Source: Cellulomonas sp.
GTDB taxonomy: Bacteria; Actinomycetota; Actinomycetes; Actinomycetales; Cellulomonadaceae
Direction of reading: 5' to 3'
DNA: 11,541 nt
NCBI GenBank assembly: GCA_031178805.1
Contig: JAPSIJ010000048.1
Coordinates: forward strand, 1-11,541
Under the pieces are notes generated by a model. The model was not told the DNA's origin. It worked only from the letters and a program-made list of their open reading frames with translations, and searched no databases. The position numbers and the translations under genes were made by a program. Each line of letters begins with the position of its first letter. Within the stretch, counting starts at the first letter, position 1. Of the stretch, positions 1-6,428 are shown one piece after another.

Positions 1-1773
1 GCGATCGGCGCGGTGGCCGCGACGGCGCAGGCGGTGGTCTGCGTCGCCGTGCTGGCCGCCCGGGCGCCGTACGTGTGGGCCGCGCGCGGCAGCCGCCAGC
101 TCCGGCGGGTGCCGGACCTGTGGGGGTTCGTGCTCGGCGCGGCCGCGGGCGCGGCGCTGTCCGCCCCGCTCGTGGAGCTCGCCGTCGTCGTCGGCGGGCA
201 GTCCTGGTCCTGGGAGACCCCGCTGCTCTGGACGGCGCGGAACACCGTGAGCATGGTGAGCATCGGCACGCTCGGCTGGACGCTCGGCGCGTGGCTGCAC
301 CACCGGGCGCAGCGCGGCGCGCGGGAGCGCATCGAGTGGTGGACCGAGGGCCGGGGAGCCGACTACCTGGCCGCGCTGCTGCTCGCTCCCCTGCTGTACC
401 TGGTGTGGTTCCTGCAGCTGTCGGACCTGGCGGTCGTGTTCCCGCTGATCGCGCTCACCGTGTGGGCCGGCTCGCGGCTGCCCACCCGGTCGGTCGTCCT
501 GCACACGACGATCTGCGGGGTCGTCGCGATCCACCTGACCCTGATGGGCATGGGGCCGTTCGCGAGCCTGCCGGACGCCACCGCGCAGGTCGGGGTGGCG
601 CAGCTGTACGTCGGCCTGGTCGCGGTCATCGGCATGGCGCTCGCCCTCTCGCGGGACGAGCGGGGCCGGCTGGTGGTCGAGCTGTCGGCCGCCCGGGACC
701 GCGCGCAGGCGCAGGCCGCGCTGCTCAGCACGGTCGTGGACACGATGTCCGAGGGCGTGCGGGTCGTCGACGCCGCCGGCCGCGTGGTGGTGCGGAACCC
801 GACGGCCACCCGCCTGCTCGCCGGCACGGCGCACCTCGACCCGCGCGACAGCACCACGGACCTCGCCGGGCTGTCGCGCCTGGACGGCTCGCCGCTCCCG
901 GACGCCGAGCTGCCGTTCCGCCGGGCCCTGGCGGGCGAGGAGGTGCGGGACGCCGACCTGCTGGTGCGCGTGCCCGGCATCCCGGAGCCGCGCGTCGTCA
1001 CGTTCTCCGCGACCCGGATCCCCGAGCAGTCGGGCGGCGGGGTGGTCACCGTGCTGCGCGACGTCACGGCCGAGCGCGCGGAGCTGCGCCGGGCCGCCCA
1101 GGTGCAGGCGAGCCTGCTGCCGTCGCGCGGGCTGGACGTCCCCGGGTTCGACCTCGCCGCCCGGTTCGTGCCCGCGGGCTCGGTCGGCGGCGACTTCTAC
1201 GACTGGCAGCAGCTGCCCGAGGGCCTGGTGCTCACGATGGCGGACGTGATGGGCAAGGGCCCCGCGGCGGCGATCCTCGCCGCGACCACCCGCTCCGTGC
1301 TGCACGCCCAGCCGCGGCTGCACGACGTCGCGGGCACCCTGACCGCGACCGAGCTCGCCATGGACGCGGACCTGCTGAACGCCGGCGCCTTCGTGACGAT
1401 GTTCCGCGCGTTCGTCGACGCCTCCGACGGCACCGTCTCCTACACCGACGCCGGCCACGGCCTGTCGATGATCATCGGGGCCGACGGCAGCACCCAGCGG
1501 CTGTCCGCGACCGGCCTGCCGCTGGGCATCGCGCCCGGGCCGACCCGGGTCAGCGCCCGCGCCCGGCTGCTGCCCGGCGACCTGCTGGTGACGTTCAGCG
1601 ACGGCGTGCTGGACGCGCTCGGCGGCTCGATGGAGGACCTGGACCAGGTGCGCGACGCCGTGCGCGGCACCGCGTCCGCCGACGACGCCGCCGGCGCGGT
1701 GCTCGACCTGGTGGGCGACACCGGGTACGCCGAGGACGACCTCACCGTGCTCACGCTGCTGCGGGCCGCGTGA
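1..1773 (+). CDS. MASE1-like membrane / PAS / SpoIIE-type PP2C phosphatase (5' partial)
   Basis: A membrane-bound sensor Ser/Thr phosphatase that probably dephosphorylates a STAS-domain anti-sigma-factor antagonist. The frame is open to the first base, and only about seven hydrophobic segments are visible (codons about 5-222 from the edge). A MASE1-type domain normally has eight segments with a longer N-terminus, so I read the gene as truncated by the window; GTG at 13 is not a convincing true start. A short charged helix (about 218-243) leads to a PAS-like domain (about 240-355) and a PP2C domain (about 360-590). PP2C metal and catalytic motifs are intact: GGDFYDW (396-402), DVMGKG (415-420), DAGHG, FSDG (Asp534) and DDLTV (579-583). 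The RAAQVQ..LLP linker closely matches that of the phosphatase ending at 2295. The stop overlaps the next gene's GTG, implying translational coupling. The ligand sensed is unknown. Confidence 0.93.
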   Translation, partial: AIGAVAATAQAVVCVAVLAARAPYVWAARGSRQLRRVPDLWGFVLGAAAGAALSAPLVELAVVVGGQSWSWETPLLWTARNTVSMVSIGTLGWTLGAWLHHRAQRGARERIEWWTEGRGADYLAALLLAPLLYLVWFLQLSDLAVVFPLIALTVWAGSRLPTRSVVLHTTICGVVAIHLTLMGMGPFASLPDATAQVGVAQLYVGLVAVIGMALALSRDERGRLVVELSAARDRAQAQAALLSTVVDTMSEGVRVVDAAGRVVVRNPTATRLLAGTAHLDPRDSTTDLAGLSRLDGSPLPDAELPFRRALAGEEVRDADLLVRVPGIPEPRVVTFSATRIPEQSGGGVVTVLRDVTAERAELRRAAQVQASLLPSRGLDVPGFDLAARFVPAGSVGGDFYDWQQLPEGLVLTMADVMGKGPAAAILAATTRSVLHAQPRLHDVAGTLTATELAMDADLLNAGAFVTMFRAFVDASDGTVSYTDAGHGLSMIIGADGSTQRLSATGLPLGIAPGPTRVSARARLLPGDLLVTFSDGVLDALGGSMEDLDQVRDAVRGTASADDAAGAVLDLVGDTGYAEDDLTVLTLLRAA

Positions 1774-2285
1774 CCGGCGGCGCCGTGGACCTGCTGCTGC
1801 TGGCGGACACGCACGTCCCGCGGCGCGCCCGGGACCTGCCGGCGCCGGTGTGGGCGGCGGTCGAGGCGGCCGACGTCGTGCTGCACGCCGGCGACTGGGT
1901 CGACGTCGCGCTGCTCGACGCGCTGGAGGCCCGGGCCCGGCGGGTCGTGGGCTGCTGGGGCAACAACGACGGCGCGGCCCTGCGCGCCCGGCTGCCGGAG
2001 GTGGCGCGCGCGACGCTCGGCGGCCTGCGCGTCGCCGTGGTGCACGAGACGGGGCAGCGCACCGGCCGGGAGGCGCGCTGCGAGGCCGCCTACCCGGACG
2101 TCGACGTGCTGGTCTTCGGGCACAGCCACATCCCGTGGGACACGACGACGCCGCGCGGGCTGCGGCTGCTCAACCCCGGCTCCCCCACCGACCGGCGGCG
2201 GCAGCCCGCCGGCACGTTCGTGACCGCGCGGGCCGCCGACGGTGCGCTCACCGACGTCCGGTGGCACGAGGTGCCGCCGCGCTGA
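1770..2285 (+). CDS. YfcE/MJ0936-type metallophosphoesterase
   Basis: A small cytosolic phosphodiesterase of the calcineurin-like superfamily, 171 residues, normal for the YfcE group. The two-metal site is visible: D13-x-H15 in the first strand, GD (41-42), GNND (64-67), His92, GHSH (117-120), and the family's LNPGS (134-138). The usual HGH/HGN stretch reads VHETG, so His92 is kept but the residues after it differ. I chose GTG 1770 because it overlaps the upstream TGA (GTGA), the usual sign of coupling; GTG 1785 would also keep every motif and cannot be excluded. The physiological substrate of this family is generally unknown; members hydrolyse model phosphodiesters. It is co-transcribed with a sensor phosphatase, which may be incidental. 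No signal peptide or membrane segment is seen. Confidence 0.9.
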   Translation: MTGGAVDLLLLADTHVPRRARDLPAPVWAAVEAADVVLHAGDWVDVALLDALEARARRVVGCWGNNDGAALRARLPEVARATLGGLRVAVVHETGQRTGREARCEAAYPDVDVLVFGHSHIPWDTTTPRGLRLLNPGSPTDRRRQPAGTFVTARAADGALTDVRWHEVPPR

Positions 2286-2299
2286 CGGGCCCCGTCAGC
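2281..2299. terminator. Perfect 9-bp inverted repeat over two convergent stop codons
   Basis: GCTGACGGG, one central C, then CCCGTCAGC. The + strand TGA (2283-2285) and the - strand TGA (2295-2297, read as TCA) lie in opposite arms. As RNA it can form an 8-bp GC-rich stem with a 3-base loop. A further CGCCGC/GCGGCG pairing is possible beyond a 4-base bulge. There is no U tract, but GC-rich actinobacterial terminators often lack one. A bidirectional terminator is inferred. Confidence 0.5.
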
Positions 2300-3470
2300 C
2301 GTCGCGGCGCAGCGCCACCACGGTGAGGTCGTCGGGCCGGTCCCGCAGGTCGACCGCGAGCCGCAGCACGGCCTCGACCGCCGCGTCCGCCGAGCGGGCC
2401 CCGCGCACAGCATCCACGACCACCGGCACCGCGGCCGTCGAGCCGTCGACCACGTCCAGCGCGCCGTCGGAGAAGGCGACCAGCAGGTCGCCCGGGCCGA
2501 GCCGCACGGTGCGCTGCTCACGCGCCTCCTCGTCGAGCACGCCGAGCGGCAGCCCGGTGGCGGGCAGCCGCTCGTCGGTGCCGTCGGCCCGCAGCACGAC
2601 GGTCAGGCCGTGGCCGGCGTCGGCGTACGTCACCTCGCCGGTGGCGGCGTCGAGGGCGGCGTGGAAGGCGGTCGCGAACACCCCGGCGCCCGACAGGTCG
2701 CCGTGCAGGATGGCACCGGCGTACAGCAGCGACTGCGCGACCTCGGCCCCGTGCGCGGAGCCGCGGAGCACGGCGCGGACGGACGCGGCCATGATGCCCG
2801 CGGCCGCGCCCTTGCCCATCACGTCCACGAGGCTCAGCACGACGCCGTCCTCGGTGGCGGCCCAGTCGTAGAAGTCCCCGCCGACGGCCCGGCTCGGCAG
2901 GCACGCCCCGGCCACCTGGTAGCCGGGCACGTCCGGCGGCGTCCGCGGCAGCAGCCCGGCCTGCACCTGCGCGGCGCGCTCGAGCTCGGAGTCGATCACG
3001 AGCTCCTTCTCCACCCACGCGGCCAGGTCCCGCAGCAGCGCGGCGCTCTCGGGCGGGAACTCGCGGGGCCGGTGGTCGGCGATGCACAGGGTGCCGACCC
3101 GGAAGCCGCCCGGCGCCACCAGGGGCTGGCCGGCGTAGAACCGCAGCCCGTCCGGCTGCGCCACGAAGGGGTTCGCCGCGAACCGCGGGTCGGCCGAGGC
3201 GTCCTCGACCACGAGCATCCCGTCGCTCTGCACGGCGGTGTGGCAGAAGGAGTCCTCCCGCCGGACGACCCGCTCGTCGAACCCGGACATCGCCTTGTGC
3301 ACGACGACGTCGCGGTCGACGAGCGACACCAGCGCCGTCGGCACGCCGAACAGCTGCCGCGCCAGCCGGACGACCCGGTCGAACCGGTCCTCCGGCGGCG
3401 TGTCGACCACCCCCAGCCGGTGCAGCGCCTCCAGCCGGTCCTGCTCGCGTGCTCCCGTTCCCGTCACCAT
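2295..3470 (-). CDS. GAF domain / SpoIIE-type PP2C phosphatase
   Basis: A soluble 391-residue phosphatase, probably the activating arm of the partner switch encoded just upstream. Residues about 10-155 form a GAF domain of the group with the pattern LxxLGxxDTPPExRFDR, SFC (74-76), DPRF, FYAGxPL (111-117) and GTLC (126-129). No recognisable chromophore or haem site is identified. Residues about 165-388 are a PP2C domain with GGDFYDW (197-203, Asp199), DVMGKG (216-221), DAGHG (284-288), FSDG (Asp335) and DDLTV (380-384), so all metal-binding acidic residues appear present. No membrane segment. The ATG at 3470 has a GAGGG sequence a few bases upstream. It lies 60 bases after the HATPase gene on the same strand and is likely the last gene of the operon. 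The probable substrate is the phosphorylated STAS protein at 3943-4278. Confidence 0.95.
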   Translation of the reverse strand: MVTGTGAREQDRLEALHRLGVVDTPPEDRFDRVVRLARQLFGVPTALVSLVDRDVVVHKAMSGFDERVVRREDSFCHTAVQSDGMLVVEDASADPRFAANPFVAQPDGLRFYAGQPLVAPGGFRVGTLCIADHRPREFPPESAALLRDLAAWVEKELVIDSELERAAQVQAGLLPRTPPDVPGYQVAGACLPSRAVGGDFYDWAATEDGVVLSLVDVMGKGAAAGIMAASVRAVLRGSAHGAEVAQSLLYAGAILHGDLSGAGVFATAFHAALDAATGEVTYADAGHGLTVVLRADGTDERLPATGLPLGVLDEEAREQRTVRLGPGDLLVAFSDGALDVVDGSTAAVPVVVDAVRGARSADAAVEAVLRLAVDLRDRPDDLTVVALRRDG

Positions 3471-3530
3471 CGCCCTCGACGGTACGTCAGCGGAGCGGCC
3501 GCGCGCAGGCGCCCGGCGCCGTGGTGCCGC

Positions 3531-3956
3531 TCACGTGGACCAGTCGCGGGTGAGCCGCCAGGTGTTCCGGCCAGCCCGGCGGGAGAACGCCAGGCTGTCC
3601 ACCGCGCGCTGCACCAGCGCGATCCCCCGGCCGCTCTCGGCGAAGTCGTCCACGGGCGCCGGGTCCAGGTCGACGTCCACGAGCGTGCCGTCGTCGGAGA
3701 TCTCCGCCTCCAGGACCGGCGGGGCGGCGCGGAGCAGCGCCGAGGCCCGCACCGGGTCCGGGCCGACCGGCGTGGTGTGCCGGACGACGTTCGTGGCGAT
3801 CTCGATCACCGCGGTCTCGAACCGCATCCGGTCGATCTCGGGGACGGCCGGGACCGCGGACCACAGGCGGGCGAGCCCGCCGTGCACGTCGTCGAGCCAC
3901 CCCGGCTCCGCGGCACCGTCCACGCGGAGCTCGACGGGGGCGTCAGCGGCCGTCAC
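3531..3956 (-). CDS. RsbW/SpoIIAB-like HATPase (anti-sigma factor / serine kinase)
   Basis: A 141-residue GHKL ATPase of the kind that phosphorylates a STAS antagonist and binds an alternative partner, classically a sigma factor. The N box shows catalytic Glu52 and Mg-binding Asn56 (IEIATN) followed by His60. The G1 box is SDDG (87-90) and the G2 box is ESGRGIALV (107-115). Length fits the stand-alone family. The GTG start at 3956 overlaps the STAS stop by 14 bases, so the two are tightly coupled, as in rsbV-rsbW pairs. Unlike sigB-type loci, no sigma factor gene follows; the next gene is a phosphatase. The final target could be a sigma factor elsewhere, or the STAS protein may act directly on a non-sigma partner. 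Kinase activity is inferred from motifs. Confidence 0.93.
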   Translation of the reverse strand: MTAADAPVELRVDGAAEPGWLDDVHGGLARLWSAVPAVPEIDRMRFETAVIEIATNVVRHTTPVGPDPVRASALLRAAPPVLEAEISDDGTLVDVDLDPAPVDDFAESGRGIALVQRAVDSLAFSRRAGRNTWRLTRDWST

Positions 3957-4278
3957 CGGCCGCGTCCTCGACGCTGGCGTAGGGCCGCAGCACGCGGTCC
4001 ATCGTGGTGAGCTCCAGCACGGTGCGCACCTGCGGGCCGACGCCCGCGATCCGCAGGTCGCCCCCGGCGGCGCGCGCCGAGCGCAGGCCGCCCACGAGCG
4101 CCCCGAGCCCGGACGAGTCCAGGAAGGTCGTCCCCGCGAGGTCGATCACGACCAGCGTGCGCCCCGCCGCGACCTCGCGGTCCACGGCCGCCTTGAGCTC
4201 GCCCGCGGCCGCCATCGTCAGGCGCCCGCGCACGCGCACGACCCCCGCGTGCCCGACCTGATCGGTCTCCAGCTCCAT
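3943..4278 (-). CDS. STAS-domain anti-sigma-factor antagonist (RsbV/SpoIIAA-like)
   Basis: A single 111-residue STAS domain. The phosphorylation-site motif is clear: LDSSGLG, with Asp54 followed by Ser55 and Ser56. In SpoIIAA/RsbV, a serine in this motif is phosphorylated by the cognate kinase, which turns off partner binding. The preceding VVIDLAGTTFLD strand and the G-rich start VVRVRGRLT also fit the family. The ATG at 4278 has an AGAGGA ribosome site six bases upstream (4285-4290). It starts 13 bases after the glycosyltransferase stop and overlaps the kinase gene by 14 bases, so all are probably one message. Its expected role is to release the kinase's other partner when dephosphorylated by a PP2C enzyme; two candidate phosphatases are encoded in this window. 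Confidence 0.95.
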   Translation of the reverse strand: MELETDQVGHAGVVRVRGRLTMAAAGELKAAVDREVAAGRTLVVIDLAGTTFLDSSGLGALVGGLRSARAAGGDLRIAGVGPQVRTVLELTTMDRVLRPYASVEDAAGDGR

Positions 4279-4291
4279 CGTCCGTCCTCTC

Positions 4292-6247
4292 TCAGTCCGT
4301 CGCGCCCGGGGCGACCGCGTGCGGCGCCGCGTACCCGCGGTAGCGCAGAGCCTGCACCACCACGCTCAGCACCACCAGGTCGTACACCACCCAGACGATG
4401 TTCACCGCGGTGCCCACCCACCAGGACAGGCCCATCGCCGCCCGCACCACCCCGACCACGACGGCCACCACCAGCAGCACCATCGCCAGCAGCTGCGGCC
4501 ACACCAGGCGCCACTGGCTCGGCGAGCCGTCGGGCCGCACCTTCGGCGTCACCGCGAAGCCCAGCGGCCGGCCGAACCACACGTTCGCCGCCGCGGTCCA
4601 CACCGCCGTGATCCACACCGGGAACAGGGCGAGCGCGTACTGCTGCCCCCGCCAGGTCCGCACCCCGCGGGCCGCCACCAGGAACAGCGCCTGGCTGGCG
4701 AGGAAGAACGGGATGAACCGCGCGAAGAAGTCCACCGTCCAGGCGGTCACCGGCAGCACGCCGAAGCACAGGAAGATGATCGGCGCGGCCAGGTACACCA
4801 GCGCGGCGAACCCGGACAGGTACGACCACATCGTCGCGAAGTACATGAGCCTCTGGCCCACCGTCAGGCCCCGGACGCCCAGCGGGTTCTCCTTGAGCAT
4901 CACCTGCATGGTGCCCTGCGCCCAGCGCAGCCGCTGGGTCATCATCGTGCCGAGGTCCTCGGGGGCGAGCCCGTGGGCGAGGCTCTCGTGGTGGTAGACC
5001 GTCCTCCAGCCGAGCGCGTGCAGCCGCATCGCGGTGGCCATGTCCTCCGTGACGGACAGCGTGGCCACGGGCATCACGGCCTGCGCCTCGGCGGAGCGGT
5101 CGACGTCCACCGCCCGCACGAGGGCCTGCACCGACTCGATGGCACCGAGGGGGGACCAGTCCCGGTCGGCCAGGCGCGCCAGGGCGGGCTCGTCCACCAC
5201 GACGGCGCCGATCTCGTCGTCCCGGCCGATGGGCAGCGCGGCGATGGCGGCCAGGTCCGCCCGGATGCTCGCGACGTCCTGCGCCACCACCGACGCCGAG
5301 ATGGCGTCCACCCGGCGCTGGAACGCGTAGGTCACGTCGGACAGCGGCTCGCCGGCGTCCAGCGCGCCGAGCGCCTGCGCGGCGGCCTCCTGGACCTCGT
5401 GCAGCACCGCGGCCTGCGTCGGGTCCGGCGCGGTCCGCTGCGCCTGGGCCAGCAGCCGCCGGGACGCGTGCAGCGCGTCCCGCACCGAGCGCTCGGTCTC
5501 GCGGACGTAGCCGACGATCCCGAGCTGCATCAGCGCGTCCCGGCGCAGCACCGCGTTCGACCCGCAGAAGAAGGCGGCGTTCCAGCCGTCCTTGCCCTGC
5601 TGGATCGGGCCGTAGAACAGGGGCGCCTGGCTGCCGAGCGGGTCGGCCTCGGTGACGTTGGTGAAGAACTGCGGCGTCTGCACCAGCGCGACGCGGTCGT
5701 CCTCGAAGTACCCGAGCGTGCGGTCCAGGATCGCCGGGTCGGGGATCTGGTCGGCGTCGAGGATCAGCAGGAACTCGCCCTCGGTGACGAACAGGGCGTT
5801 GTTCAGGTTGCCGGCCTTGGCGTGCCGCGGCCGGTCGACCCAGTCCTCGGACCGCTCGATGTACCCGACGCCGGCGGCGCGCGCGGCGGCCGCGAGCTCG
5901 GGCCGGGACCCGTCGTCCAGCACCCAGGTGCGGTGCGGGTACCGGATGTCGCGCGCGGCGACGGCGGTCGCCATCACCAGGTCGACCGGCTCGTTGTACG
6001 TGGTCACGAACACGTCGACGGTGAGGTCCGGGGCCGGCGCGGGGGGCTCGGGCCGCTGCTTCGCCCGCCACATCGTCATGCCGAACAGGCAGACGTCGAG
6101 GAACGAGTACGTCTCGGCGATCACCAGCGGGACCGCGATCCACCACGCGGACCAGTTCACCGACTCCAGCCAGCGCCAGGCGACGTAGTTCAGCCCCAGG
6201 ACCAGCGTGACGGTCACGATGATCCGGAGCACCAGCTGCTGCCTCAT
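4292..6247 (-). CDS. BcsA-like processive family-2 glycosyltransferase, no PilZ domain
   Basis: A 651-residue membrane synthase that should polymerise a beta-linked polysaccharide from a UDP-sugar and move it across the membrane. I start at ATG 6247, three bases after AGGGGGAGG (6251-6259); the in-frame GTG 6268 has no ribosome site. Two N-terminal membrane segments (about 3-20, 27-53) precede the GT-A domain with DDG (111-113), the DAD metal motif (164-166), GSNAV (229-233), TED (400-402) and QRLRW (438-442). About five or six membrane segments follow, with FAVTPK (564-569) matching the FxVTxK gating loop of BcsA. About 150 alanine-rich residues (about 245-395) separate GSNAV from TED, where BcsA has only about 20. 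No C-terminal PilZ domain exists, and no BcsB-like gene is adjacent. Cellulose is the likeliest product by homology, but glycan identity is not proven. First gene of a probable operon with the partner-switch genes. Confidence 0.92.
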   Translation of the reverse strand: MRQQLVLRIIVTVTLVLGLNYVAWRWLESVNWSAWWIAVPLVIAETYSFLDVCLFGMTMWRAKQRPEPPAPAPDLTVDVFVTTYNEPVDLVMATAVAARDIRYPHRTWVLDDGSRPELAAAARAAGVGYIERSEDWVDRPRHAKAGNLNNALFVTEGEFLLILDADQIPDPAILDRTLGYFEDDRVALVQTPQFFTNVTEADPLGSQAPLFYGPIQQGKDGWNAAFFCGSNAVLRRDALMQLGIVGYVRETERSVRDALHASRRLLAQAQRTAPDPTQAAVLHEVQEAAAQALGALDAGEPLSDVTYAFQRRVDAISASVVAQDVASIRADLAAIAALPIGRDDEIGAVVVDEPALARLADRDWSPLGAIESVQALVRAVDVDRSAEAQAVMPVATLSVTEDMATAMRLHALGWRTVYHHESLAHGLAPEDLGTMMTQRLRWAQGTMQVMLKENPLGVRGLTVGQRLMYFATMWSYLSGFAALVYLAAPIIFLCFGVLPVTAWTVDFFARFIPFFLASQALFLVAARGVRTWRGQQYALALFPVWITAVWTAAANVWFGRPLGFAVTPKVRPDGSPSQWRLVWPQLLAMVLLVVAVVVGVVRAAMGLSWWVGTAVNIVWVVYDLVVLSVVVQALRYRGYAAPHAVAPGATD

Positions 6248-6394
6248 GCGCCTCCCCCTCTGCGGCACGACGTCGGCCGGGACCGGCGCACCTGCACGTG
6301 CCCCGGCCGGGCCCTGTCCCGCCGTCGTGTCCCGGGCGCGACCCTACCCAGGCGACGGGGCGGGTGCGCGGCGGCGACTCACCCGCCGGACGGG
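6248..6394 (-). promoter_or_regulatory. Leader/upstream region of the glycosyltransferase operon
   Basis: This is most of the 181-base divergent intergenic region. On the - strand a TAGGGT hexamer (6341-6346) fits the actinobacterial TANNNT -10 pattern, but no good -35 lies at the right distance, so the promoter call is weak. Between it and the start there is an inverted repeat, GGCCGGG at 6275-6281 and CCCGGCC at 6302-6308, which could fold in the leader. Its loop ends in the 8-base palindrome GCACGTGC (6294-6301). I recognise no known riboswitch. Confidence 0.25.
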
Positions 6395-6421
6395 TCAACC
6401 CCCCGCCGGGGATGCCGATCG
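6395..6421 (+). promoter_or_regulatory. FliA/WhiG (sigma-28 family) type promoter
   Basis: TCAA (6395-6398), a 15-base spacer, then GCCGATCG (6414-6421). The sigma-28 family consensus is TAAA, about 15 bases, GCCGATAA; the -10 core GCCGAT is exact and the spacing fits. The element ends seven bases before the GTG at 6429, so transcription would begin at or within a few bases of the start codon. Motility genes and cyclic-di-GMP genes of flagellated actinobacteria often have such promoters. This is a sequence match only. Confidence 0.65.
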
Positions 6422-6428
6422 GACACGT

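Noticed and set aside
75..1769. Extension of the metallophosphoesterase frame far upstream, which would give a 736-residue protein.
   Set aside because: The upstream part lies out of frame inside the MASE1-PAS-PP2C gene and is low-complexity Arg/Gly/Pro. The metallophosphoesterase fold begins right after GTG 1770.
2610..4010. A 466-residue + strand open frame opposite the phosphatase and kinase genes.
   Set aside because: It is antisense to well-supported genes and shows only the Arg/Gly/His-rich composition expected of a shadow frame.
6207..6428. Upstream extension of the GGDEF-EAL protein to ATG 6207.
   Set aside because: It would overlap the start of the divergent glycosyltransferase gene, its residues look non-coding, and it would place the sigma-28-like promoter inside the gene.
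6248..6428. A c-di-GMP riboswitch in the divergent gap, suggested by the neighbouring genes.
   Set aside because: No GEMM-like conserved core was seen on either strand, and the + strand promoter leaves no room for a leader.
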